Counted from the first letter of the stretch, positions 8,606-17,420 are shown. The stretch is 64,000 nucleotides of DNA from Mucilaginibacter sp. L3T2-6 (GCF_030519355.1 NZ_JAUMKC010000005.1:1-64000), one strand, 5' to 3'. Notes: generated by a model from the letters alone, not told the origin. Program-made: numbers and translations.

Positions 8606-9841
8606 TTATTGATTCACCTTAAACGACTCCCATCCCGAGGCCGTGGTGCGGTTACAGGTCATGGGCTGTGTGCCGTTTTCTGACGAAACAAACTTACCAT
8701 TGTTCCCTTGCAATGTTATCGTTCCATCGGCATTGGTTCCCCAGGTAAATTTCTCCCAGTCGCCAATAGTTGTGCGGTTACAGGTGATGGCCTGGGCGCC
8801 GTTCTCGCTCGATACGTACTTGCCCATGCTTTGCAGCGCCACCTTACCACCCCCGGCATCAACAATTGTAAACTGCTCCCAGGCCTGTGCAGTGGTGCGA
8901 TTGCAATTCATGGCCTGCGTACCATTCTCGCCAGACACATATAAGTTGTTAAAACCTTTCAGGGTAATAGTTTGCCCTATTGGCGCGCCCGAACTGGTTA
9001 CCGCTTTATATACATGCACATAATCAACCAGCATGCTTGCAGGGAGTGCGCCTGTATTAACCGTCTGGCCGGGCAAGTCGCCACCGACAGCAAGGTTAAG
9101 AATGATGTAGAACGGGTTATGAAAAGCGCCGGTATTATTGATATTATCTTGAATATTACCGGTTACATACAAGGTATTATCAACATACCAGCGGATGCTG
9201 TTGGTATCCCATTCTACGGCGTAGATATGATAGTCGGTTGGAGTAGTGGTGGTGCTGCTGCCGTATTGAACGTGTCCGCTACCGCCGTTCCAGTGCATGG
9301 TGCCCAAAATAGTGCTGCTGGTATTTACCTGTTCCATAATGTCAATCTCGCCGCAGTTGGGCCATCCAACGCCCGGATCATTGATATTTGCGCCCAGCAT
9401 CCAGAATGCGGGCCAGCTGCCCTGGAACGCCGGCAGCTTAATGCGCGCCTCGATCCTGCCATAAGTGGTGGTAAACTTGTTAAAGGTCTCCAGCTTGCCC
9501 GAAGTAAAGGGCTGGCCGCCTACACTCTGGTTTTTGGCAGTAATAACCAGGTTTCCGCCGCTAACGCTGACGTTTGACGACTGATAATACTCCCGCTCGT
9601 TGTTAACCCCGGGATTGCCATTATCGATATTCCATTTGGAGCCATCTACGCTCGTGCCGTTAAATTCGTCCGACCAAACCAGCTGCCAGGTGGTGGCACG
9701 TGGTTCGGTGGTCACATCAGTATTAGCCGATGGGCTGTTGGGGTTCTTCATCTGGTTGTTGGCATCCTTTTTACAGGAGCTCACCAGCATTGCCAGCGCC
9801 ATGCCTGCAATAGCAAAATAGTTAAAGAGTTGTCTTTTCAT
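8606..9841 (-). CDS. GH16 beta-glucanase lipoprotein with beta-trefoil glucan-binding module
   Basis: 411 residues. The signal peptide ends LVSSC (Cys23), giving a lipoprotein. The GH16 domain spans about 50-285, with GEIDIMEQV supplying E165, D167 and E170. A beta-trefoil spans about 290-411, with three repeats of the form YVSSENGxQxxxCNRT...WExF. Such fascin-like trefoils occur on Bacteroidota glucanases; a related group was described as CBM92, which binds beta-1,6- and beta-1,3-glucan at three sites. That link is from memory. Expected substrate is laminarin or fungal cell-wall beta-1,3-glucan. The module is nearly the same as that of the GH30 neighbour. Confidence 0.92.
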   Translation of the reverse strand: MKRQLFNYFAIAGMALAMLVSSCKKDANNQMKNPNSPSANTDVTTEPRATTWQLVWSDEFNGTSVDGSKWNIDNGNPGVNNEREYYQSSNVSVSGGNLVITAKNQSVGGQPFTSGKLETFNKFTTTYGRIEARIKLPAFQGSWPAFWMLGANINDPGVGWPNCGEIDIMEQVNTSSTILGTMHWNGGSGHVQYGSSTTTTPTDYHIYAVEWDTNSIRWYVDNTLYVTGNIQDNINNTGAFHNPFYIILNLAVGGDLPGQTVNTGALPASMLVDYVHVYKAVTSSGAPIGQTITLKGFNNLYVSGENGTQAMNCNRTTAQAWEQFTIVDAGGGKVALQSMGKYVSSENGAQAITCNRTTIGDWEKFTWGTNADGTITLQGNNGKFVSSENGTQPMTCNRTTASGWESFKVNQ

Positions 9842-9889
9842 AATGGTTGTATTTAGTTAACAAATTGGTTTTGTTTTAAAGTAAGGGCC

Positions 9890-9990
9890 GTATTGCTCAC
9901 CCCAACCCCTCTCCAAACAACTACTTGCTGCTTTCTTTCTCCTTTGGAGAAGGGGGCTGAAGCCGGATGAGGCAAGAGAATTATTTCATG
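9890..9990. repeat. Dispersed CCCTCTCC/GGAGAGGG-type repeat
   Basis: In the GH30-GH16 gap, ACCCCTCTCC (about 9905) and CTTTGGAGAAGGGGG (about 9943) form a degenerate inverted repeat followed by GCCGGATGAGG. The same words build the tandem array at 12484-12885 and recur near 19095. Confidence 0.5.
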
Positions 9991-10063
9991 AGGACTTCCC
10001 CGTTTAGGTGAGGCGGCCTCAAAGCGGCGTGTGCAATACGGCCCTGCAATTATCATCTTAACA

Positions 10064-11953
10064 TCACTGATTCACCTTAAACGATTCCCATCCCGATACC
10101 GAGGTGCGATTACAGGTCATGGGCTGGGTGCCATTTTCGCTGGATACGTATTTACCGTTGTTACCTTGCAGCCAGATGGTGCCATCGGCGTTAGTTCCCC
10201 AGGTAAATTTCTCCCAGTCGCCAACCGAGGTGCGGTTGCAGGTGATGGCCTGCGTGCCGTTTTCGCTCGATACATATTTGCCCATACTTTGCAGCGCCAC
10301 CTTGCCCGAGCCTTCGTCAACTACAAGAAATTGCTCCCAGGCCTGCGCCGTAGTGCGGTTGCAATTCATGGCCTGGGTCCCGTTTTCGCCGCTCACGTAT
10401 AAATTATTAAACCCTTTAAGGGTGATGGTTTGCCCGATTGGCGCGCCGCCACCCCCGCCTGTCGACTGTGTGCCGGCCCATTTAAAGGTGGCAGCCGCCC
10501 CAGCGGGTAAAGTATAAGTGAATGATTCGGCGCCCCATTTAATTTTAAAGCTTGAGCTTGAGCTGCCGTTGTTCATGGCTACTACTACTTTGGTGCCGTC
10601 GGGGTTTTTAAAGGCAACGTTTTGTATGCTGCCTGCTATGTTTGATGATATGCGCGTAGCACCCGCCTTCACAAATTCCGACGCGTGCGCAACTGTATAG
10701 TACGCTGTATTTTTAGTGTAGTTATTACCAGATATAGTTACCGCACCAAGGCAGTTGGAGCAGCCCCCTGCAGTATGCGGGTTATAATTGGGGTCGGCGG
10801 CAAGGTTCCATTCCAGGGCTACCCGGCTCCAGTTACGCGACGCTCCGATAATAACGTTGGTCATGTGCCATGAAAAGTCGCCGCCGAAGTTACCGGGACC
10901 TCCAATATATTGCTCGGTAAAATAAATGTTCTTGGCTGGGTAAGCGTTGTGAACCGTTGTAAGTGCGCTGATGTCGCCTGCATAGAGGTGAAAAGCGGAA
11001 CCATCTACGTAGGGATTTGCGCCGGCATCGCCCAATACCGCTTCCGGGTAATCGGGACGGTCGCAGTTATGATCGTATGCTATTATTTTGGTGGTTATAC
11101 CATTGGCGGCAAACTGCGGCCCGAGATTGTTCTTAATAAAGTTGGCCTCCTCGCTTGCCTGCATCGTCATCGACGGATTGTTGTAAGGGTTCAGGGGCTC
11201 ATTTTGCGGGCATACGGCATAAATATTAATACCCTGCCCGGCCATAGCCTGTATGTATTTAACAAAATATCGGGCATAGGCATCATAATACGCCGGGTTT
11301 AAGTTACCACCGGTAAAGCCGCCATTGCCGGTTGTGCTTTGTTTCATCCAGACGGGGGCCGTCCACGGCGTTGCTAAAATTTTAATGGAAGGGTTGATGG
11401 CGACGATCTTCTTCAGTACCGGCACCAGGTCGGTCATCTCCTGGCTGATGCTAAAATGCGTCAGGCTGTTGTCCGTTTGTCCTGAGGGCATATCGTCATA
11501 CGTAAAATCAGATGAGCTTAAGTCCGACGCGCCGATGGTAATGCGTACAAATGCCGAACCTACGTGACCCGAAGCCGTTGAAAAAATATCATTCAGAAAT
11601 GTGGACTGATTAGCGCCCAGTCCGTTGATCAGCGATGCGCTGCCGCCGGTAAGCGCATAGCCAAAGCCATCAATAGTCTGGTAGCCGGTGTTTTCATCAA
11701 CCGTGATGGTTGTGGCGTTGGTACCCGCATCGGCTGCGAAATTAATGCTGGCCTGTTGTGCCAGCAGCTTGCTTTGGTCAGATGTGGTCATCCAAACGTT
11801 AACGGTTTCGTTGGCTGCCCGGGCCACCGTTGTCGCCCCGGTAATTGCCATGCCGGGCGCCTGCCGCGACAGATCTTTCTTGCACGAGTTGAACAACATT
11901 GCAGGCAGCAGGAGCAGCACCGCCGGCAATTTAAGGTTGCAGATAATTTTCAT
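10064..11953 (-). CDS. GH30 glucanase lipoprotein with beta-trefoil glucan-binding module
   Basis: 629 residues. The signal peptide ends LFNSC (Cys24), a lipobox. The GH30 (beta/alpha)8 domain has acid/base E252 in CPQNEP and nucleophile E347 in IYFTEQ, followed by the GH30 beta-sandwich to about 493. A Gly-rich linker leads to a C-terminal trefoil (about 505-629) nearly identical to that of the GH16 at 8606. GH30 enzymes of this type include endo-beta-1,6-glucanases and beta-glucosylceramidases. With two GH16 partners and a glucan-binding trefoil, a beta-1,6-glucanase acting on fungal or algal glucan is the best inference. It is the first gene of the cluster. Confidence 0.9.
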   Translation of the reverse strand: MKIICNLKLPAVLLLLPAMLFNSCKKDLSRQAPGMAITGATTVARAANETVNVWMTTSDQSKLLAQQASINFAADAGTNATTITVDENTGYQTIDGFGYALTGGSASLINGLGANQSTFLNDIFSTASGHVGSAFVRITIGASDLSSSDFTYDDMPSGQTDNSLTHFSISQEMTDLVPVLKKIVAINPSIKILATPWTAPVWMKQSTTGNGGFTGGNLNPAYYDAYARYFVKYIQAMAGQGINIYAVCPQNEPLNPYNNPSMTMQASEEANFIKNNLGPQFAANGITTKIIAYDHNCDRPDYPEAVLGDAGANPYVDGSAFHLYAGDISALTTVHNAYPAKNIYFTEQYIGGPGNFGGDFSWHMTNVIIGASRNWSRVALEWNLAADPNYNPHTAGGCSNCLGAVTISGNNYTKNTAYYTVAHASEFVKAGATRISSNIAGSIQNVAFKNPDGTKVVVAMNNGSSSSSFKIKWGAESFTYTLPAGAAATFKWAGTQSTGGGGGAPIGQTITLKGFNNLYVSGENGTQAMNCNRTTAQAWEQFLVVDEGSGKVALQSMGKYVSSENGTQAITCNRTSVGDWEKFTWGTNADGTIWLQGNNGKYVSSENGTQPMTCNRTSVSGWESFKVNQ

Positions 11954-12483
11954 AATTGGTTATAGTTTGTTGATTGGTTTAAAATCAGGGCAATTTGAAC
12001 CTACGATGCAACAGTTAACCCACACTTAAAAACACAGGCGCGCTTGGGCGGTTACCCCCAGGCATTTTACGTGTTTTCAATATACTGGCAGACGTTTGGT
12101 TCTGAATTGGTATCACAAAACTATAGTAATACCTGCATTATTTGCAAATAAATTTTAACATAAATAATTGATATTTAGACAGTTATAATAAATTTAATAC
12201 GCTTTAAACACAAAGTGTATTTTGTACAAAAAGGGCGTTTAACCAGCTATGAGGCAGATTTTTAGATATCAGCTTGCTGAGGCTGATACGGTTAATTCGC
12301 AGTTAAAAAAATGGGCGCAGACAGTTATGAAAATTCACTATTGACCGGTTATCAGGGCAGAAAACTTAATTTCTGTAAGGCAAAACGCCGTCAGGGGGCA
12401 AGGAGGGTAGCGCACAGGCAACTTTTCCAGCGAAGAAGGCAAGGCGTTGTTTGGAGAGAAATCTGAATTGCCCGCGCAATCAG
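11954..12483. other. A/T-rich region upstream of the GH30 gene
   Basis: No credible gene. 12090-12330 is A/T-rich and should hold the GH30 promoter on the minus strand, but no clean TAnnTTTG box stands out. Confidence 0.4.
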
Positions 12484-12885
12484 AACCTCCTCCCCGGAAA
12501 GGGCAGGGCGAGGCCACAACGCATATTGTGAGAAGAAAACGGCCCGCCGCAGCAGCAGCAGCCCAAACCCCCTCCCCTGGACAGGGCAGGGTGAGGCCAC
12601 AACGCATATTGTGAGAAGAAAACGGCCCGCCGACACCGCAGCCAAAACCCTCTCCCCTGGAGAGGGCAGGGTGAGGCCACGACGCATATTGTGAGAAGAA
12701 AACGGCCCGCCGCCACCGCAGCCAAAACCCTCCCCTTGGAGAGGGCCGGATGAGGCCACGACGCATATTGTGAGAAGGAAACGGCCCGCCGCCGCAGCAG
12801 CCAAAACCCTCTCCCCTGGAGAGGGCAGGGTGAGGCTACAACACATATTTTGGAGAGGGCAGCATGAGGCCACAACGCAGCGCCT
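12484..12885. repeat. Tandem array of ~80-bp units with hairpin cores
   Basis: The word GCATATTGTG recurs at 12521, 12604, 12684 and 12763 (steps of 83, 80 and 79), with a decayed fifth copy at about 12843. Each unit holds CCCTCTCC...GGAGAGGG, a GGTGAGG tail, and AGAAAACGGCCCGCCG. Open frames across it are repeat translations, not genes. It lies directly after the stop of the MaoC gene. Confidence 0.9.
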
Positions 12886-12894
12886 CAATAAAAA

Positions 12895-13356
12895 TCAGGC
12901 ATTAAAATGATACAAAAATACCACCTCGCCTGTATATGCCGGTTTTTTTTCTCCCTCAATCTCCATCGTAACGCCTATGCTGGCCTTGGTAATACCCCGC
13001 AGGTTAACAATCGATACCAGCCGCGCAATTAGCCTTACCCTGCTGTTCACTACCACCGGCTGGGCAAATTTTATATTATCAATACCGTAGTTTATCTGCA
13101 TTTTAAGGTTACGCACGTCCGCAATCTGATGCCAGAAATAAGGGAGCAGGGATACGGTCAGGTAACCGTGTGCTATGGTCGCCTTAAACGGACTTTCAAC
13201 TGCCGCCCTTTCAGGTTCGGTATGTATCCACTGGTGATCTATCGTAGCTTGGGCAAACTGATTTATTTGTTCCTGGGTGATGGTGTGCCAACCTGAGGTG
13301 CCTATTTCTTTCCCTAACAACGCTTCAAATTCGGCATGATTGTTTATAATAACCAT
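12895..13356 (-). CDS. MaoC-family (R)-specific enoyl-CoA hydratase
   Basis: 153-residue hot-dog fold protein that likely hydrates trans-2-enoyl-CoA. The catalytic motif is ATIDHQWIH, with the Asp and the His five residues later as in PhaJ-type hydratases. ATIAHGYLTVSLLP is the hydratase-2 signature. It is full length for a single-domain MaoC protein. It stands alone between repeats, so its pathway (fatty acid or polyketide breakdown) cannot be read from context. Confidence 0.88.
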   Translation of the reverse strand: MVIINNHAEFEALLGKEIGTSGWHTITQEQINQFAQATIDHQWIHTEPERAAVESPFKATIAHGYLTVSLLPYFWHQIADVRNLKMQINYGIDNIKFAQPVVVNSRVRLIARLVSIVNLRGITKASIGVTMEIEGEKKPAYTGEVVFLYHFNA

Positions 13357-13435
13357 TTATTGATATTTAGGATGATAAATAATTGGATTGTAAAAATAGT
13401 AAACTGCGCGGATTTGCAAAATGTTTGAAAGCGCG

Positions 13436-13556
13436 CCGCGTTCCGTTTTTCTGCACACGGAACACCCCAAAACACATGGAACACCCTGATTATCAGAGCA
13501 CATTCGTTTCACCACTTTGCAACACGCTGATTTTCAGGCGTTAGCCACAGGGTTTA
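13436..13556. repeat. Left copy of a repeat bracketing the S6-like gene
   Basis: Contains GCGTTCCGTTTTT, GGAACACCCC, CTGATTATCAG, a CACT..GCAACA..CTGAT segment and CAGGGTTTACA. The same words follow in the same order at 14296-14450 on the other side of the S6-like gene. Confidence 0.65.
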
Positions 13557-13774
13557 CACACTGTAATGCCGCAAATAAATAAACAACTGGCAATCAACAA
13601 CATACAAAAAAAGGGGTTTACACTTGTAACCCCTGCGCATCCGTTATTCAGCAAGACTGACGCATCACCATTTGAACATGCGCACAGTGGGAAGCCTCTT
13701 TTATTCCCTGTTGTTCTAACCAAAACTTTGTTTGTATCTTCCCGCGATAAACCATCACGAAAAATACCGCTGTT
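13557..13774. other. Leader region of the S6-like gene
   Basis: Holds GGGGTTTACACTTGTAACCCC (about 13614-13634), a dyad that pairs GGGGTTAC-like arms. A TATCTTCC box at 13735 is a weak -7 candidate. No gene is supported. Confidence 0.35.
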
Positions 13775-14095
13775 ATGAGTAAACGTTATGAAACCGTCTT
13801 CATACTGTCTCCCGTGTTAAGCGAGGACCAGGCGAAAGAGGCTGCTGCAAAATTCCGAAAAATTCTCACCGGCCTGGGCTGTGAAATTACCCACGAAGAG
13901 AACTGGGGATTAAGGGCCGGTCAGCCCGCCAGGCCCGTATCTGAAGAATTGCTGGAACTGACGAAGAAAACCACGGGCTATTACAGGCTTTTGGAGTACA
14001 CGACAGCCAACCCGAACGCTGTACCCGATCTCGAAATTGCTTTTAAGCGCGATGAACGTGTGTTGAGGTTTATGACCGTTAGATTGGGTAAGTGA
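13775..14095 (+). CDS. Divergent, solitary ribosomal protein S6-like protein
   Basis: 106 residues. The N-terminus YETVFILSPVLSEDQ and the C-terminal RDERVLRFMTVRL match bacterial ribosomal protein S6, as does EENWGL in the middle. The usual KKLAYPIQKK segment after EENWGL is replaced by a longer stretch (RAGQPARPVSEELLELTKK), about ten residues more than normal S6. The expected neighbours rpsR and rplI are absent. The gene is bracketed by related repeats. It is therefore likely a second S6 copy with altered RNA contacts, not the main rpsF. A stand-alone functional S6 cannot be excluded. Confidence 0.75.
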   Translation: MSKRYETVFILSPVLSEDQAKEAAAKFRKILTGLGCEITHEENWGLRAGQPARPVSEELLELTKKTTGYYRLLEYTTANPNAVPDLEIAFKRDERVLRFMTVRLGK

Positions 14096-14295
14096 AGGCC
14101 GGTTTAAGGCAGACCAACTGTGCCGTAAAATGCTATAGCTGAAAACCTTTAACTGTGCAGTTAATTGCAGATAGACCTTTTTCACGCGCCCCGGCGATGA
14201 GATGTAGAAGGGTTTACACTTTTTAGGTGCAACCCTGCTGTAATCACTTGACTAGCAGCCAATTTACCTGAAACCCAATGGTTACACCTGAAACC

Positions 14296-14450
14296 ATAAA
14301 GCGTTCCGTTTTTACGTGCATGGAACACCCCGAACGCTATGTAATATACTGACTATCAGCATTATTCTATTTTAAACCACTGCAACAAACTGATTATCAA
14401 CTCGTTCTACAATTGCCGAAATTTCCGTAAGGCGTTTACAGGGTTTACAA
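14296..14450. repeat. Right copy of the repeat bracketing the S6-like gene
   Basis: GCGTTCCGTTTTT, GGAACACCCC, CTGACTATCAG, CCACTGCAACAAACTGAT and CAGGGTTTACA occur in the same order and orientation as at 13436-13556, with spacing changes. Confidence 0.65.
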
Positions 14451-14470
14451 GTATAGTCGCCAGACACTTC

Positions 14471-14776
14471 CTAACGAGATTCAACAGATGCAATAAACTC
14501 CTCAATCGAACAGGCACTATGGGCAAGCTCATGATCGTATTCAATACCCTCGAACTCATGCCACGTCGGCTCGAATCTAAAATCGCAGTGCCTAAAAAAC
14601 AATTCGGGGATGCCCCATTCCTTGGCATAAAACCATGTGCCATCGATTAGTTTGGAACGAATGAGGGATTCAATTTGTGATAGTTCAATTTCCGTTGAAT
14701 TTGAAAATACTACTGAACCGTATTGCTTATAGCTGCCGCTATCACGATACAGATAATTGAATTTAACATTTGACAT
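14471..14776 (-). CDS. Uncharacterised 101-residue protein next to HNH endonuclease
   Basis: I do not recognise a family. The protein is acidic and rich in aromatic residues, with WGIPELFFRHCDFRF and EYDHELAHSACSIEEF. No signal peptide or membrane helix is visible. It starts 53 nt after the HNH gene on the same strand, so the two probably form one transcript. It could be an accessory or protective partner of the endonuclease; nothing in the sequence proves that. Confidence 0.55.
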   Translation of the reverse strand: MSNVKFNYLYRDSGSYKQYGSVVFSNSTEIELSQIESLIRSKLIDGTWFYAKEWGIPELFFRHCDFRFEPTWHEFEGIEYDHELAHSACSIEEFIASVESR

Positions 14777-14829
14777 TTGGACAAAATCGGGATACTAAAC
14801 CTTTTCGTCAATCGGATATAGGTGAACTT

Positions 14830-15603
14830 TCACCCTTTAAATTTTTCATTATGCATCCTCAAAAAATCTGTATCCGGGAAAAATTTTTTAGGCAGTAAGA
14901 GTGATTTGCCATCGTAATCAATAAAGTTTTGCTGAATGCTTAGCGTATCCTTTTGCCTGTAAAACTGGGGGGAAACTTTGATTTTCAGGTCTTCGGTTAC
15001 GGTAATAAGGTGCTTGTCGAAGGCCCTGTCATGCAAAGCATTTAGAGCCAATCCGTTTTGCGGGCTGAGCCGGTTGCCTTTATCCTTGCTCCATGGCACA
15101 ATATGACTCGCTACAATTAGGTCGAGCATTTGTATTCCGGTTATGCAGCATCGATTGTTAAAGTTGGTTAGGACTATCTTGCGGAAGTGATATTGATTTA
15201 CCCGTTGCATTATCAATCGCTCACGTTCCTGCCCCTGTACCTTAGGCAAATTTTCGAGGTCCGCCTGATAAACTTTCTCAACCGACGTCTGCTTCTTTTT
15301 AGCGAGCAGTTTTTCGCCTTCGAAAAATTGCTCTTCCCAATTTTCCATATATTCGTTCCAAACCTCTAAATCTAATTTACTCGCGTTGGTTAATCCCTTA
15401 ATTCCACGTTCTTTTAGCTTGGGGTCGAAACTGGCAAAATTTCCCAGCTTTCTTGCAACAGCCGCCTGTGACCTGTTGATAAGGCCTGCCAATTCATTTA
15501 CATCAGCATTTGAAGCATGCATCTGCCCAAATGGAATTTTGGAATATAGGTTTACAGCCAGTATCAATTGCTCTTTAGTCCAAAGGGTCTGTCCTTCTTT
15601 CAT
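14830..15603 (-). CDS. HNH endonuclease domain protein
   Basis: 257 residues. The C-terminal half carries an HNH-2-type nuclease: CCITGIQ, then ASHIVPWS, NGLALNALHDRAFD, where the two histidines and Asn would bind metal and cut DNA. The N-terminal ~100 residues are helical, with SQAAVARKLGNFASFDP suggesting a DNA-binding helix-turn-helix. Proteins of this plan often stand near restriction or defence genes, yet no methylase is present here. No signal peptide is seen. Together with the downstream unknown gene it makes a small accessory unit within repeat-rich DNA. Confidence 0.82.
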   Translation of the reverse strand: MKEGQTLWTKEQLILAVNLYSKIPFGQMHASNADVNELAGLINRSQAAVARKLGNFASFDPKLKERGIKGLTNASKLDLEVWNEYMENWEEQFFEGEKLLAKKKQTSVEKVYQADLENLPKVQGQERERLIMQRVNQYHFRKIVLTNFNNRCCITGIQMLDLIVASHIVPWSKDKGNRLSPQNGLALNALHDRAFDKHLITVTEDLKIKVSPQFYRQKDTLSIQQNFIDYDGKSLLLPKKFFPDTDFLRMHNEKFKG

Positions 15604-15995
15604 TCGTTGTTGTCGTCAACTTCCATAAAAACGCGGTTACAATTGGGGTTTAAACAATGCTGTGCCCACATTAAAAGTTTGGTATAATAAAAAATCGCCA
15701 ATAACCTCAGTGCGCGCGCTACAATATGAACACATAGGCTGATCTATCATCAAAAAATAGCAGTTTCCGGTGTCCATATTCCAAATATAATATTATTCCT
15801 CTCAACCGATTACCTTTTCAAGTCGCTGTGTAACCCATTCCAGGCCTAAACTGCTTCCTCTGTTCCCTCATGTTCACAATTTTCCCGCATAACAATACCG
15901 TTTTACCCCGATCTAACCCAAAAGCCATTGGTCAGTCCCCCTACCACTCAGGACTACCGGCTCAAGACTTTAGACTTTTTCCTATCTTCACCTTC
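15604..15995. other. Intergenic region upstream of the deformylase-like gene
   Basis: No gene seen. The end carries a CTCAAGACTTTAGAC spacer word of a type that recurs at about 47510. TATCTTCA (about 15983-15990) is a likely -7 box for the next gene. Confidence 0.4.
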
Positions 15996-16481
15996 ATGAA
16001 AACCCTCTCCGATCTCCTCCTCCTCGGCGACCCGCGCCTCTACGAAACCTGCGCTCCGGTGGAAAAGTCTGAACTGCCGCTGGTGCCGGGCTGGGTGGCG
16101 GATATGGACAACGTAATGCGCGAGATCCGCGCCAGGTACAATTTCGGCCGGGCCATTGCCGCGCCGCAGCTGGGCATCATGAAGCGGCTGGTGTACATGA
16201 ATATCGGCCGTCCGGTGGTTTTTATCAACCCCGAACTGCAGAACCTCAGCCCCGAACTGTTCGAGCTGTGGGACGACTGCATGAGCTTCCCCAACTTGCT
16301 GGTAAAGGTAAAGCGCCACCAGTCGCTCACCATTTCTTACCTCGACGAAAACTGGCAGCGCCAGGAATGGCACATGCAGGGCGCCCTCTCCGAGCTCCTC
16401 CAGCACGAGTGCGACCACCTCGACGGCATCCTCTGCACCATGCGCGCGGTGGATGACAAGGCGTTTAAGTGGAGGCTTTGA
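15996..16481 (+). CDS. Divergent peptide deformylase
   Basis: Likely removes the N-formyl group from new proteins or acts on a related substrate. The 161-residue protein starts at the ATG at 15996, just after a TATCTTCA box; the open frame extends upstream to 15870 but lacks family character there. The three deformylase motifs are present: GRAIAAPQLG for GxGxAAxQ, WDDCMSFP for EGCLS with the metal-binding Cys, and QHECDHLDG for HExxH. Two motifs deviate (Arg for the second Gly of the first, DDCMS for EGCLS), so this is probably a second, divergent copy. It is followed by repeats and has no fmt partner. Confidence 0.85.
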   Translation: MKTLSDLLLLGDPRLYETCAPVEKSELPLVPGWVADMDNVMREIRARYNFGRAIAAPQLGIMKRLVYMNIGRPVVFINPELQNLSPELFELWDDCMSFPNLLVKVKRHQSLTISYLDENWQRQEWHMQGALSELLQHECDHLDGILCTMRAVDDKAFKWRL

Positions 16482-16533
16482 AAAAGCGGACAGTTGGCAG
16501 TAGCAGTTGGCAGTAAGACCTTTTAGATTTCCC

Positions 16534-16721
16534 GTCAGCAGACAAGCTTCGGACAAAAGGCGAAAAAACCTGCCGGCCTGTGAAGTGGGTTCGGGCATAG
16601 GAACTTTTCGGATACAGGGTAAGAAAGCGACAGGGTAGCCCGCCGAAAAGGTTCCAGCCCGCGCAGGTTTTTCGGCTTTGTGCGTAAAAGGCCTTGTGCA
16701 CAAAGAAGCATTTCTGCTGAC
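16534..16721. repeat. Nested-hairpin element, copy 1
   Basis: 188 bp bounded by GTCAGCAGA (16534) and TCTGCTGAC (16713-16721). Inside are the complementary pairs AAAAACCTGC/GCAGGTTTTT and GGAACTTTTCGG/CCGAAAAGGTTCC, so the whole folds into one long stem. A right-hand module to about 16813 carries GTTACTTTTTGT/ACAAAAAGTAAC. Open frames here are not kept between copies. Confidence 0.85.
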
Positions 16722-16925
16722 TTGATTTTTTTGGTTACTTTTTGTATCAAGACAAAAAGTAACAGCCTCCGCGGCAAATGAGCGGGGTGAAGCCTAAGTT
16801 CAACCCTGAATAATAATCGGAGCCTGGCATTAGGCCGCTTCTATATACATTCTTCATTATGACAAAATCATAATACCTTATTTACAATACTAATAATCTA
16901 AAAGAAAGATTTCTTTAGTACCCCC

Positions 16926-17111
16926 GTCAGCAGACAAGCTTCGGGCAAAAGGCGAAAAACCTGCCGGGCTGCGTGTTGGGCAGGGCATAGGAACTTTTCG
17001 GATACAGGGTAAGAAAGCGACAGGGTAGCCCGCCGAAACGGTTCCAGCCCGCGCAGGGTTTTCGGCTTTGTGCGTAAAAGGCCTTGTGCGCAAAGAAGCA
17101 TTTCTGCTGAC
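16926..17111. repeat. Nested-hairpin element, copy 2
   Basis: 186 bp with the same ends and inner stems as copy 1. The inner stem is longer here (CCGGGCTG with CAGCCCG). The right-hand module extends to about 17309 and is enlarged by a segment shared with copy 3 (GTGGCACTCATTATCTCG). Confidence 0.85.
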
Positions 17112-17420
17112 TTGATTTATTCGTATGTTGTTTGTTTTTTAGTGGCACTCATTATCTCGCTGTTGCTCGGTCTTTTGGTTACTTTTTGTATCAAGACAAA
17201 ACGGCGCAGCCCTCTTGAGCTCCTATAAAAACAAACACACGCGAAAAACATAACAGCCTCCGCGGCAAATGAGCGGGGTGGCGCTTAAGTTCGACCCTGA
17301 ATAATAAATTGGAACCTGCCCGCAGGTCGCCCGCTTAATCAACCAAATCAACACATTCAACAACAACCCTTGCAATTCCCAATCGCATCCCCTAAATTGT
17401 CACAACCAATTACTGATCTT

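Noticed and set aside
7943..11302. Plus-strand frames antisense to the glucanases (up to 209 residues)
   Set aside because: Antisense of well-supported GH16/GH30 genes; no motifs or start signals.
12338..12888. Overlapping 130-165-residue reading frames on the minus strand
   Set aside because: They translate the 80-bp tandem repeats (repeated SQYASWPHPALS-type peptides) and have no start signals.
13566..13778. 70-residue frame before the S6-like gene
   Set aside because: No family character and it overlaps the S6 start region and its leader repeats.
15954..16703. 249-residue minus-strand frame antisense to the deformylase
   Set aside because: Shadow of the GC-rich deformylase gene; the deformylase motifs are clear on the plus strand.
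16535..17148. Minus-strand frames giving similar peptides (LLCAQGLLRTKPK...) in two repeat copies
   Set aside because: Small insertions between copies change the frame without regard to codons, and copy 3 lacks the frame; pairing of stems, not protein, is conserved.
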